59,315 nucleotides of DNA from CAZEJS01 sp964512645 (lineage in GTDB: Bacteria > Actinomycetota > Geothermincolia > Fen-727 > Anoxymicrobiaceae). The notes beneath the pieces are model-generated. The model did no database searches. It was not told where the DNA came from and saw only the letters and a list, made by a program, of their open reading frames with translations. The stretch covers positions 1-59,315 of the forward strand of contig CAZEJS010000017.1 in the NCBI GenBank assembly GCA_964512645.1, read 5' to 3'. Below are positions 23,618 to 32,521 of this stretch, in pieces; positions within the stretch are counted from its first letter, which is position 1; each line of letters begins with the position of its first letter. The position numbers and the translations under genes were made by a program.

Positions 23618-23966
23618 CGTATCCGCCTGTGACTCCGACGTCCTGCAGCGCCCGGCCGAGGTTGGGGAAGATGCGGAAGATCCTGTCGAGGTTCACCAGC
23701 CGGAGCACCTTCAGGATCCTGGGGTTGTCGATGACGAAGGCCAGCTCGCCTTCGACGGTCTGGACCTTCTGGTAGATCTCGATGAGGCTCCCGACCCCGC
23801 TGGAGTCAATGAACGTCAGCCGGGTCAGGTCCAGGACGAGGTCGTGCCTTCGCTCGCCCTCGAGCTTGAGCACCACCTTCCTGAAGAGGGGCACGGTGTA
23901 GACGTCGAGCTCCCCCACGGGCGTCACGACGTGGTAACCCTCTTTCTCCTCGACTTCTATCTCCAA
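23586..23966 (-). CDS. RsbV-like STAS anti-anti-sigma factor
   Basis: About 126 residues. The TTG at 23966 is chosen because the product then begins M-EIEVEEKEGYHVV, aligned with its paralogue at 56919-57260, and GAGG lies upstream; the open frame runs further but looks non-coding. STAS motif DLTRLTFIDSSGVGSLIEI carries the phosphorylatable Ser of anti-anti-sigma factors. It ends with an unusual acidic tail. Overlaps the RsbW-like gene, forming a partner-switching pair. Confidence 0.85.
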   Translation of the reverse strand: MEIEVEEKEGYHVVTPVGELDVYTVPLFRKVVLKLEGERRHDLVLDLTRLTFIDSSGVGSLIEIYQKVQTVEGELAFVIDNPRILKVLRLVNLDRIFRIFPNLGRALQDVGVTGGYVDEDFFSDLT

Positions 23967-24016
23967 GGCCTGCCTCGTTCCCGGGCCGCGCGAGAGAGGG
24001 CGCGGCCCGAAGGTAG

Positions 24017-24460
24017 CTACTTTTTGCCGGCCGCCTTCACCGCGATGGCGATCACCGCGACAAACAGCAGCAGCCATGCCAGCCTGCTTCTCTTCCGGGC
24101 CTTCTTGCTCTTCCGGGCTTTCTTGCTCTTCCGGGCCTTAGCGCCCGCGGCGTCCTGCCCGGCGGCCTTGTCCCGCGCCCTGGCGATCTTCTTCTTGCGG
24201 GCGCGGCTCAGGCCGGCCACGGATTTCTCCTCGAGCTCGGGCGGGACCTCTTTCCCCTTCCGGCGGAGCTTGTCCGCCCTGCGCGCGGCCTGCTTACGTT
24301 CCCGGGCGAGTTCGCTCCTGAGGCGGAGCCTCCTGGTCAGGTAGTTCATCAGAAAGCCAAGGAGCATGCGCACGGCTATCTCGTAGATATCCTTGCGGGG
24401 CTCTTTCTGCTGCGGGACCTGCGGTGACTTATCGTCGTTCTTGCGCAGAGATACCGGCAT
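24017..24460 (-). CDS. Basic, lysine-rich protein with C-terminal membrane helix
   Basis: 147 residues from the ATG at 24460 with AAGGAGG. Residues ~28-42 form a hydrophobic patch, then a very basic region with repeated KARKSK units at ~108-122, and a C-terminal hydrophobic helix (LAWLLLFVAVIAIAVKAA). It could be tail-anchored with a nucleic-acid- or lipid-binding basic domain. No family recognised. Confidence 0.65.
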   Translation of the reverse strand: MPVSLRKNDDKSPQVPQQKEPRKDIYEIAVRMLLGFLMNYLTRRLRLRSELARERKQAARRADKLRRKGKEVPPELEEKSVAGLSRARKKKIARARDKAAGQDAAGAKARKSKKARKSKKARKRSRLAWLLLFVAVIAIAVKAAGKK

Positions 24461-24500
24461 CAAGCCCTCCTTCGATCGTGATGGTTGACGACCCGCACGA

Positions 24501-25484
24501 CTATACTACAAAGGGAAGTGCGCCGCCACATCGCGAACATCGGTCTCCGTCCAGCCCGACGACCCGGGTGGCGTAGCCGTTCCGCTCGACGACGGTACCC
24601 CCGCACCGGGGGCAGCAACTGTTGCCGGCGTCCAGGGTCCTGACGTTTCCCAGGTAAACGTGATCGAGCCTGGTCCTGGCGAGCTCGTATGCCCTCTCCA
24701 GGGTCGAGAGCGGGGTCGGCTCGACGGTCATCTTGTAGCAGGGGTAGTACGCGGAGAAATGAAGGGGCGTGTCGCGGCCGAGGTCCGCGACGAAGTCCAC
24801 CAGCTCACCGATGAGCTCGTCGCTGTCGTTCAGGGTGGGGATGAGCAGGTTGGTGATCTCGACGTGGCACGACTCCCGGGCGCGGCGCGCCGTAGCGAGC
24901 ACCGGGGCGAGCTCCGAGCTGCAGATCTTCCGGTAGAAACCGTCGTCCATCGACTTCACGTCGATGTTCATGGCGTCGATGAGGGGCAGCAGCTCCTCCA
25001 GCGGCTCGGGGTTCACCGAGCCGTTGGTGACCATCACGTTCTTGAGGCCCGCCGCGCGTATCTTCCCGGCGCACTCCAGCACGAACTCGAACCATATCAT
25101 CGGCTCGTTGTAGGTGTAGGCGACCCCGATGGAACCACCCCTCCCCGCCATCTTCACGACCTCGTCGGAGGTCATGCGGGTCCCTGGCGAATCGCCCTCG
25201 ATCATCTCCCAGTTCTGGCAGAACCGGCACCTCTGGTTGCACCCCCTGGTCCCGATCGAGAATATCGTGCTGCCGGGATGGAAGTGGTAGAGCGGTTTTT
25301 TCTCGATCGGGTCGGCGTGTGCCGCGAGGACACGCTCGTAGATGTCGGAGTAGAGAGCGCCGCCGACGTTCGAGCGGACCCGGCAGATGCCCCTGGCGCC
25401 ATCGGCTATCAGGCACTCCCGGGGGCACAGGTGGCAGTGGACCCTCGACTTCTCCAGCTTCTCGTAGTACGCCGCTTCCTTCAA
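24501..25484 (-). CDS. amrS: AmmeMemoRadiSam system radical SAM enzyme
   Basis: 327 residues from a TTG start. An N-terminal HCHLCPREC motif, then the radical SAM cluster in RGCNQRCRFCQNWE, AYTYNEP, VTNGSVN, and a C-terminal double-CxxC knuckle (CCPRCGG, CSRCGG) match the AmrS family. The family is linked to the AMMECR1/Memo genes, which are not in this window. Tandem-like with the deacetylase gene but 97 nt apart. Confidence 0.88.
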   Translation of the reverse strand: MKEAAYYEKLEKSRVHCHLCPRECLIADGARGICRVRSNVGGALYSDIYERVLAAHADPIEKKPLYHFHPGSTIFSIGTRGCNQRCRFCQNWEMIEGDSPGTRMTSDEVVKMAGRGGSIGVAYTYNEPMIWFEFVLECAGKIRAAGLKNVMVTNGSVNPEPLEELLPLIDAMNIDVKSMDDGFYRKICSSELAPVLATARRARESCHVEITNLLIPTLNDSDELIGELVDFVADLGRDTPLHFSAYYPCYKMTVEPTPLSTLERAYELARTRLDHVYLGNVRTLDAGNSCCPRCGGTVVERNGYATRVVGLDGDRCSRCGGALPFVV

Positions 25485-25581
25485 CCCGCGTCATCCTTCC
25501 CGACGCTCGTCCCTTTCGGGGACTGATTCAATGCGAACCGCCACAAACCTGTCGGGGGACGCGAACTGCGCGGGGGGCCGG

Positions 25582-26586
25582 CTAGTTGGTGATGTCGCGG
25601 GCGAACGCGAAGTTGATACCCTCTTTGCGGAGGGTCCTGACCATCTCGCTTACCACCTCGACGGTGTTGTCCCTGTGCCAGTGGCATATGCCGATGGCGG
25701 TCCCGTTCTTTCGGGCTATGCCGGCGAGCTCCCTCATGGCGCCGCGGATGTAGTCGGGCTCGAGCTGGTGATCGATGAACACCTGGTTCTTGCGCTTCGG
25801 CAGGCCCAGGGCGAGACAGGCGGGTGTCACCTGGGAGTTGACGGAGCTGTTGCTGTCGATCACGTAGAAGCCCTTGGACTTCGCCCACTCCACCTCGTAC
25901 GTCATGAGGTCGAGCTGGTCGCACCCCCTGCCTCCCTGGTGGTTGTTGATGCCGCTCATGCGCGGAACGGCCTGGGAATCGGCGTCGAGGGTGGCGAAGA
26001 CGGTAGCGCGGTCCATCCCGGTGGCGAGCTGCCCCTTGCCCGAGAAGGAGTTGGGCGGGGCGTTGTCCGTCGGGATGTGCATTATAACCTCGTAACCGTC
26101 GTTGTAAAGCGCCTCCGCCAGCTGCTGGGAAAGGGGCGGGTACGGCATGACCGCGAAAGTGAGCGGGGCGTCGATGGTCTTCCACCTCTCGAGCTTGGAG
26201 GCTATGTTGCCGGTATCGTCCACCACGATCGCCACTGCCGGCGCTTTGGCCACGGACTTGCGCTCGAGGCGGGCGGGCGCCGCCGGTGCGGTGGTCCCCG
26301 GGGTGGTGGAGGGATTCCTGGCGGCGTTTTCCGTTTTCCTCGCGTCCGCGGCGGCTATAGGGTTCTTCGCGGTCTTTCTGGAAGCGTACAGGGAGTTCTT
26401 CAAGGGGCCCCACGGGCTCAGGAGTATCGCAACGGTGATCATCGTAACCGCCAGCGCGACGGCTATCGCGCGGTTCCTCCTGACCTTCCTCCGGCGCTCG
26501 GCGAGCCTGGCCGCCCTCCTCTGCCGGAGCTCCTGCCGCTGGTCCACCTCGCCTCGCTCTTGCCTTCCGCCGCGCCTGTCTTCCAT
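25582..26586 (-). CDS. Divergent polysaccharide deacetylase (PF04748/DUF610)
   Basis: 334 residues from the ATG at 26586 (in-frame GTG at 26598 also possible). A basic cytoplasmic N-terminus, one TM anchor (~40-60), an A/T/P linker, then the deacetylase-like domain: AIVVDDTG (first metal-type motif), TFAVMPYPP, MHIPTDN, GINNHQG and a terminal FARDITN. This fits envelope-associated family members; substrate unknown. Confidence 0.85.
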   Translation of the reverse strand: MEDRRGGRQERGEVDQRQELRQRRAARLAERRRKVRRNRAIAVALAVTMITVAILLSPWGPLKNSLYASRKTAKNPIAAADARKTENAARNPSTTPGTTAPAAPARLERKSVAKAPAVAIVVDDTGNIASKLERWKTIDAPLTFAVMPYPPLSQQLAEALYNDGYEVIMHIPTDNAPPNSFSGKGQLATGMDRATVFATLDADSQAVPRMSGINNHQGGRGCDQLDLMTYEVEWAKSKGFYVIDSNSSVNSQVTPACLALGLPKRKNQVFIDHQLEPDYIRGAMRELAGIARKNGTAIGICHWHRDNTVEVVSEMVRTLRKEGINFAFARDITN

Positions 26587-26641
26587 CCGCCCTTTCACAC
26601 CCGGGTCTTATATATCCGCGACCTTCCGTCTCTCGCGCGCC

Positions 26642-27526
26642 CTACAGCAGCTTGAGGCCGTGAAGCACTCCGGCTACGTCTTCGCGACACGCGGCCGAGA
26701 CAGACATCAGGGGGAGCCTGAGCTCGTCCGACTCGATGACTCCCATCAGCTTCATGGCAGCCTTCGCCGGGGCCGGGTTCGGCTCCTTGAACATCACCCG
26801 CACCAGCGGCAGCAGGTGGTAGTGCAGCCTGCGGGCTTCGGCAAGGTCCCCCCGTCGAGCGGCCTCGAACAGCTCGAGGAACTCGCCGGGAAGCACGTGC
26901 GCGCTGGCCATTATCCCGCCGTGGCCCCCCAGGCAGCAGAGCGGGAAGAGCAGGTGGTCCTCACCGGAGAGGACGCTGAAATTGCTGGTCCTGGCGATAA
27001 TGCTCATAGCCTGGTTGATGTCGCCGGAGGCGTCCTTGATGCCGACGATGTTCGGGATTCCTGAGAGTTCGACGACCGTGGACACCTCCATGTTCCGTCC
27101 CGTCCTCATGGGGATGTTATAGACGATGATCGGCCTGTCGGTGACCTCGGAGACGGCCCGGAAGTGCGCGACGATGCCCTCCTGGCCGGGCCGGTTGTAA
27201 TAGGGGCAGACCACCAGGTAGCCGTCGAGATCGATCTTCTCCGCCTGTTCGAGCAACGAGATCGTCTCGTTGGTGTCGTTGGTGCCGATGCCCGCGATCA
27301 CCGGCACCCTGCGGGCCACCTGGTCGGCGGTGACGCGTATTACCTCGATGTGTTCCTCGTGGGAAAGCGTGGCGCTCTCCCCGGTGGTCCCGCACGGCAC
27401 CAGGCCCGTGGCGCCGCCGTCCACAAGGTGGTCGACGAGCCTGCGGAGGCTCTCCGCGTCCACGCTCCCGTCCTTGAACGGGGTGACGTTAGGCACGTAG
27501 ACACCCTCGTACTTCACTTCGGCCAA
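26642..27526 (-). CDS. dapA: 4-hydroxy-tetrahydrodipicolinate synthase
   Basis: 294 residues from TTG at 27526, which has GGGGG eight bases upstream. TIM-barrel with CGTTGES substrate loop, catalytic Tyr in CPYYNRP, and Schiff-base Lys in GIKDASGD. It condenses pyruvate and aspartate semialdehyde in lysine/diaminopimelate synthesis. Other dap genes are not adjacent, so a related aldolase is possible but less likely. Confidence 0.88.
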   Translation of the reverse strand: MAEVKYEGVYVPNVTPFKDGSVDAESLRRLVDHLVDGGATGLVPCGTTGESATLSHEEHIEVIRVTADQVARRVPVIAGIGTNDTNETISLLEQAEKIDLDGYLVVCPYYNRPGQEGIVAHFRAVSEVTDRPIIVYNIPMRTGRNMEVSTVVELSGIPNIVGIKDASGDINQAMSIIARTSNFSVLSGEDHLLFPLCCLGGHGGIMASAHVLPGEFLELFEAARRGDLAEARRLHYHLLPLVRVMFKEPNPAPAKAAMKLMGVIESDELRLPLMSVSAACREDVAGVLHGLKLL

Positions 27527-27562
27527 TCGGAGCACCCCCCGCCGTAGCCCTGTTCTGACCCG

Positions 27563-29086
27563 TTATTCTATACCGATGCTGCGGCCGAGAACAGCGCCCG
27601 CGCAGTTGATCCCGGCGGAACAGGCGCAGTCCATCGCCACGCCGAAGCCCCTCGCCGTGTCGCCGGTGAAGAACAGACCCTTGACGCCGGGCGCGGTGTT
27701 CTCGGGCTTGAGGGTGCCGGCCTGGGATATGGACTTCGCCACTCCCTCCAGCTTCCAGCACATCGGGTACAGTTCCCAGTCGATGTAATCCCTGAAACCC
27801 GGATACGCGCTCTCGAAGAAGGGAACGACGGCATCCATGACCTTCTTCACCCTGGCGCGGTCTTTCGATTCCTCGTCGGTCAAAGGCAGGTAGGCGGTCA
27901 GCAGGTACTTGCCCTCCGGGGCCGACCGGGGGTCGGTCACGGACTGCACGTTCCAGGCCATGTAGACGTCGTAGTCGAAATCGTCGCCGGCCTCCACCAC
28001 CACCGGGGTCTTCACCAGGCGCTCGGCCTGCTCCATGGGCATGGGAAGACCGGAAAGCCCGATGTACGGAGCCAGGCTCCCGTAGCCGTACAGGGACTCG
28101 GCGCGCTCCACGAAGTCCGGGGGGAACCAGGAGCGGTCGACGAGGTCGAACGTCTCCTGGATGGGAACGTTGCTCACGACGCGCGGCGCCGAGGCGGTCA
28201 GCGTCGTCCCGTCGGAAGTGACGACCTCCACGCCCGAGACCTCGCCGTTTTCGACAAGTACCCGCTTGACGTCGGCGTTGTACTCCACCTTGCCGCCCAT
28301 CTTGACGAGTTCAGCCGCAACCGCCTGCGACCACTTCAGTATTCCCCCGATGGCGAACCCGCCGGTATGCAGGTCCCGGCCGGACATGATGATCGGACCC
28401 ATGACGTCGTTGGCGTACCTCAATATCTCGCCGGCGGAGATATCGTTGGGGTTGTTGATGGTGGAAAAAAGCGTGCCCATGCAGCGGTAGCTCTGCCAGA
28501 CGACGTCATCGGCGGTCAGGCCCAGCCGCTCGCAGTAATCCCGGAGGCTCTCCTTCTCCAGCTCGTCCATCTCCTCGGGGCTCAGCCCGATTGCCGCGGT
28601 GTTGAACGACCAGTACTTGATGCCCTTCTCTTTGCAGATCTTGAAGAGCTTGTCGTCCAGCCTGGTCTTGCCCGGGGCGGGCTCGACGTAGAATTCCCCC
28701 TTGTAGAAGAGGCCCGTGTCGCAAGGGGTTATCGGCACCTCGAGCCCCAGGTAGTCGAGAAGGCGGCCCAGGTATCCTTCACCCCCGCAGGGCACACAGT
28801 GATACCCGAGGTCGATCACGTAACCGTCGAGCGTCCTGTCCGCCACTATCTGGTCGATCGACGGGTTGGAGCCTGCGAGGTAGCAGTAGTGCCTCCCGAG
28901 CACGCCCCGGTACCAGTCGGCCCCCCTGTCGCTGATCTCGCTCCCTTCGATGGAAAGCGCCCGGCCTCCAGGGCGGTCCTCCCTCTCGAAGACGGCCACC
29001 TTCATGCCGTCCTTGGCGAGCACGGCCGCGGTCGCCAGGCCTCCTATGCCGCCGCCGACAACGATCACATCATAGTCCTGCTCCAT
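27563..29086 (-). CDS. FAD-dependent oxidoreductase of the phytoene desaturase/amine oxidase type
   Basis: 507 residues from the ATG at 29086 with GGAGGAG. N-terminal dinucleotide-binding site VIVVGGGIGGLATAAVLAKD and FEREDRPGGRA, plus a C-terminal FAD segment KGLFFTGDTARGFGVAMDCA. Middle regions fit the desaturase/NAD(P)-binding Rossmann-like family. Substrate unknown. Flanked by 3-hydroxyacyl-CoA dehydrogenase, suggesting lipid or isoprenoid chemistry. Confidence 0.82.
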   Translation of the reverse strand: MEQDYDVIVVGGGIGGLATAAVLAKDGMKVAVFEREDRPGGRALSIEGSEISDRGADWYRGVLGRHYCYLAGSNPSIDQIVADRTLDGYVIDLGYHCVPCGGEGYLGRLLDYLGLEVPITPCDTGLFYKGEFYVEPAPGKTRLDDKLFKICKEKGIKYWSFNTAAIGLSPEEMDELEKESLRDYCERLGLTADDVVWQSYRCMGTLFSTINNPNDISAGEILRYANDVMGPIIMSGRDLHTGGFAIGGILKWSQAVAAELVKMGGKVEYNADVKRVLVENGEVSGVEVVTSDGTTLTASAPRVVSNVPIQETFDLVDRSWFPPDFVERAESLYGYGSLAPYIGLSGLPMPMEQAERLVKTPVVVEAGDDFDYDVYMAWNVQSVTDPRSAPEGKYLLTAYLPLTDEESKDRARVKKVMDAVVPFFESAYPGFRDYIDWELYPMCWKLEGVAKSISQAGTLKPENTAPGVKGLFFTGDTARGFGVAMDCACSAGINCAGAVLGRSIGIE

Positions 29087-29203
29087 TGCTCCTCCCGGGT
29101 TCAGATCCCGCCGGGCGACGGGGCGCGCCGGCGGTCTCGCCTGCGGGTGCGGGGCCGGCCCGGCGCAAGCTGGCGCGGAACGGCGGTGCACCCGCACCGA
29201 CAT

Positions 29204-30088
29204 CTAGAGCGTCCAGTAAGGCTCCTGCTTGCCGGACGAGTAATCGTAGAAGCCCTTCTTGGTCTTGCGCCCGAGAAGGCCCGCGGCGACCATGCGCTGC
29301 ATGAGCTCCGGAGGCCAGTAGCGCTCGTCCTGGGTCTCGTTGTAGATGGCCTTCATCGCGTTCATCAGCACGTCGATGCCCGTCAGGTCGGCCGTCTCGC
29401 ACGGGCCCATGGTGTGGCTGAATCCCAGCTTCATCGTCTTGTCCACGTCCTGAGGGGTCGCGACCCCGCGGGCCACCAGGTCTATGGCGACGCCGGACAT
29501 CGCCAGGCCCACGCGGTTGGCGATGAACCCGGCCACGTCCTTGTTGACGACGACGGTCTCCTTGCCTATCGCCCGGGCGAACTCCTCGCAGGCGTTCAGG
29601 GCCTCGTCGGATGTCAGCTGGCCGCGCACGAGCTCGCAGAGCCTCATCATCGGCACCGGGCTGAAGAAGTGGGTGCCGACCACCTTGTCGGGCCGACCGG
29701 TGACGGAGGCGATGTTGGTGATCGAGATCGCCGAGGTGTTTGACGCGAGAATGCAGTCGGGCTTGCAGATCCCGTCGAGCTCTTTGAAGATTTCCTGCTT
29801 CAATTCGATCTTCTCGAACACGGCCTCTATGACCAGATCGGCGTCCGCCGCGTCCTTGAGTTCGGTGGTGGTCTTGATGTTGGCCTTCGCGCTGGCCGCG
29901 ACTTCTTCGGTGATCTTGCCCTTGCCGGCGAACTTGTCGAGCGACCAGTTGATGGTCTCGACCGACTTGGCCAGAATCTCGTCGGTCATGTCCCGCATGG
30001 TGACCTCGAAACCCGCGGTAGCGGTCACCTGGGTGATGCCGCCGCCCATGAGGCCCGCGCCGACCACGTAGACCTTCTTTATTGCCAT
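29204..30088 (-). CDS. 3-hydroxyacyl-CoA (3-hydroxybutyryl-CoA) dehydrogenase
   Basis: 294 residues from the ATG at 30088 with AAGGGGG. NAD-binding VYVVGAGLMGGGI, then IEAVFE, SNTSAISIT, GTHFFSPVPMM with the catalytic His, and the C-terminal domain with GFIANRV. Length matches single-domain Hbd/FadB-like enzymes. Role in fatty-acid or butyrate-type metabolism. Confidence 0.93.
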   Translation of the reverse strand: MAIKKVYVVGAGLMGGGITQVTATAGFEVTMRDMTDEILAKSVETINWSLDKFAGKGKITEEVAASAKANIKTTTELKDAADADLVIEAVFEKIELKQEIFKELDGICKPDCILASNTSAISITNIASVTGRPDKVVGTHFFSPVPMMRLCELVRGQLTSDEALNACEEFARAIGKETVVVNKDVAGFIANRVGLAMSGVAIDLVARGVATPQDVDKTMKLGFSHTMGPCETADLTGIDVLMNAMKAIYNETQDERYWPPELMQRMVAAGLLGRKTKKGFYDYSSGKQEPYWTL

Positions 30089-30242
30089 CTTGTTACCCCC
30101 TTGGTAGTCCTCCGTTCTCAAGCACGTGAGTCTATCATATCGAAGCGCGGTGAACCCCACCCGCGCCCCCCGCTGTCGCTGCGCGCGCCCCGACCGCCGG
30201 AACAGCGGGAAAGAAGTGCCGAGCGAACGAAGCCTATCGGGG

Positions 30243-30698
30243 TCAGGGGGGGGTGAGGAGGACGCCGAACGTCTTCCAGGCGAAGACGACCTCCAGGGTT
30301 GTATAGCAGAGAAAAAGGGCCGAGAAACAGGCGAGAACCGCAACCCTGTCGATCGCGGTCACGAAGGTCAGACCGTACAGCACCGCGGCGACGAGCACCA
30401 GCCTGGAGACGAAGCTGGCCATCAGGATCACCGACATCCGCTGCGGGGGCCGGCTCAGGGCCAGCTTCAAGCTCCACAGCGCACTCACCGAGTACAGGGA
30501 AGCGACCCCGAACCCGACGAAAGCGCCGGCGAGGCCTTTCCATCCCCCGAAGACGCCGCTGAGGACCAGGCCTGCCGGGATTACGCCTCCCCCCGCTATC
30601 GCCAGCGCCTGGGCGAGGTTCCTGTTGAATTTGCCGTACGGGCCGGCCGGCCCTGAAAGCCCCTGGGTCGACGCCCGATCTTCATTCGCTCGGTTCAA
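30243..30698 (-). CDS. AtpI-like (ATP synthase I) membrane protein
   Basis: About 151 residues if TTG at 30698 is used; there is no ATG in the N-terminal region, and the start is uncertain. Four hydrophobic helices with KLALSRPP between helices 2 and 3 fit the ATP synthase I family, which helps assemble the c-ring. It overlaps the end of the WecA/TagO gene by 17 nt. Unusually, no atpB follows; the next gene downstream is a dehydrogenase. Confidence 0.6.
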   Translation of the reverse strand: MNRANEDRASTQGLSGPAGPYGKFNRNLAQALAIAGGGVIPAGLVLSGVFGGWKGLAGAFVGFGVASLYSVSALWSLKLALSRPPQRMSVILMASFVSRLVLVAAVLYGLTFVTAIDRVAVLACFSALFLCYTTLEVVFAWKTFGVLLTPP

Positions 30699-31833
30699 CC
30701 TGGTCCCCCCGCGCGTTCGCCGCTCCGACGGGCTCGCCGGCCCCGCCGCTCTTTCTCGACCACCTGCGGGGCGCGCGGTGCTTGCCTCTCGAGCCGTCAC
30801 CTCTAACAACCCGCGGCACCGTGGTTATCACGAACCCCCCTATCGTCAGGCCGAGGACGATCCAGAGCAACCTGTTGTTGCTCATGAACTTCAGCGCCAG
30901 GCTCAACCCGCAGAGCAGGGATGTCCAGAAGTATATGAGTAGCACCGCCTGCCGCTGGCTGTGCCCCATGTTCAAGAGGCGGGGGTGGATGTGTTCCTTG
31001 TCGGCGTGTGTCACCGGCATGCCCTTGCGGAGGCGCCTGGCTATCGCCATGCCGGTGTCGATGATGGGGATAGCCAGCGCGATGACCGGCACTACCAGGG
31101 CGGCGGCGGCAATGCTCTTGAGGACCCCCTGGATGGTCACGGCACCCAGCATGAATCCCAGGAGCATGCTCCCACTGTCGCCCATGAAGATGCTCGCCGG
31201 GTTGAAGTTGTACCTGAGGAAGCCCAGCGTGGCCCCGGCCATCACTATGGATATCAACGCGGCGTCCACGAAGGTGGAGCCGACGCCGGTCTGGGTGGCG
31301 TAGTAGAACATGGAAAACGATGCGATGCAGGTTATCCCCGCCGCAAGGCCGTCGAGCCCGTCGATGAGGTTGATGATATTGATGAAGGCCACCACCCAGA
31401 CGAGGGAAACGACGACCGACAGCTCCGGGGAGAGCGACACCATCGCAAGCCCCGGGATGCGGATATTCTGGATCTGGACGCCCATAACGACCAGCACGCC
31501 CGCCCCGAGCACCTGCCCGAACAGCTTCGACACCGGCGAGAGCCCGCGAACGTCGTCGATAGCCCCGAAGATCACGATGACCGTCGCGCCCAGGAGGACG
31601 CCCGCAAGGTCGGCGGACACCCTGTTGTGCCTGAACACGAGGTAGACGGCCGCGCCGATCATCATGCTGAGGTAGATGGCGACTCCACCGAGCGTCGGCG
31701 TGATCTTCTCGTGCACTTTGCGGTCTTCGGGTATATCCACTGCCCCCAGGCGCTCCGCCGCCCACCGCACCAGCGGTGTCAACACGAGCACACTGACGAG
31801 GGCGGCCCCGAAAGCGATGAAGTATAGTCTCAT
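30682..31833 (-). CDS. Undecaprenyl-phosphate N-acetylglucosaminyl-1-phosphate transferase (WecA/TagO family)
   Basis: 383 residues, ~10-11 TM helices. Motifs: DRKVHEKITPTLGG, IFGAIDDVRGL, NLIDGLDGLAAG, FMGDSGSMLLGF and HADKEHIHPRL. Together these identify the MraY/WecA superfamily, WecA/TagO branch (not MraY). It starts envelope polymer synthesis by moving GlcNAc-1-P onto undecaprenyl phosphate. An extra basic cytoplasmic tail of ~45 residues follows the last helix. Confidence 0.92.
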   Translation of the reverse strand: MRLYFIAFGAALVSVLVLTPLVRWAAERLGAVDIPEDRKVHEKITPTLGGVAIYLSMMIGAAVYLVFRHNRVSADLAGVLLGATVIVIFGAIDDVRGLSPVSKLFGQVLGAGVLVVMGVQIQNIRIPGLAMVSLSPELSVVVSLVWVVAFINIINLIDGLDGLAAGITCIASFSMFYYATQTGVGSTFVDAALISIVMAGATLGFLRYNFNPASIFMGDSGSMLLGFMLGAVTIQGVLKSIAAAALVVPVIALAIPIIDTGMAIARRLRKGMPVTHADKEHIHPRLLNMGHSQRQAVLLIYFWTSLLCGLSLALKFMSNNRLLWIVLGLTIGGFVITTVPRVVRGDGSRGKHRAPRRWSRKSGGAGEPVGAANARGDQVEPSE

Positions 31834-31861
31834 ATCAGCATGCGGCGCTGTTCAGCGCCGC

Positions 31862-32311
31862 TCAACCTTCCAGGCTCATCTTCTCCGACACGACGCCCGC
31901 CTCCTCCAACAGCTTCCCGGCCAGGGGGTCGTGGTACGGCTCGAGATAGTATATCGCCTGGAGTCCGGCGTTGATTATCATCTTGGTGCAGAGCACGCAC
32001 GGCTGGTGGGTCGAGTACATGACCCCTCCCTCGATGGAGACGCCGTGCATTGCCGCCTGTATTATCGCGTTCTGCTCCGCGTGGAGGCCGCGGCACAGCT
32101 CGTGAGAAGTCCCCGATTGAGCCTGCGCCTCGTTGCGCATGCATCCGGTCTCCAGGCAGTGCGCGAGCCCCCTGGGAGCGCCGTTGTACCCGGTCGCCAG
32201 GATCCTCCTGTCCTTGACTACGAGCGCGCCCACCTCCCTGCGCAGGCAGGTAGAGCGCCCGGCCACGACGCCGGCGATCCTCAGGAAGTACTGGTCCCAG
32301 GTAGGCCTCAT
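31862..32311 (-). CDS. dCMP/cytidine deaminase family protein
   Basis: 149 residues from ATG at 32311 with GGAGG (an upstream GTG at 32323 is an alternative). Zinc-site motifs HAEQN and PCVLC are intact, and TGYNGAPRG and a CLETGC-type loop are typical of deoxycytidylate deaminase/ComEB. Supplies dUMP for thymidylate. It lies 28 nt upstream of the WecA/TagO gene, same strand. Confidence 0.9.
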   Translation of the reverse strand: MRPTWDQYFLRIAGVVAGRSTCLRREVGALVVKDRRILATGYNGAPRGLAHCLETGCMRNEAQAQSGTSHELCRGLHAEQNAIIQAAMHGVSIEGGVMYSTHQPCVLCTKMIINAGLQAIYYLEPYHDPLAGKLLEEAGVVSEKMSLEG

Positions 32312-32521
32312 CGATGCCTCCACCTCTCTTCGCCCGCATGCGGTCCGCGGCGGCCCCCTCTCCGGGCTCCCGCCGCAGTACGCTATTCTACGAGACGGGG
32401 AGGGCTGCCGTGAAGGGCTCCCGCCTGGCCGGCCCGCGGGGTCGCTCCGTTACGCGGAGGCCGTTCCGGGAAGAGGCCCCCCTCGAGAACGGGGCAGACG
32501 CGGCGGCGGCGGAGCGTTTCC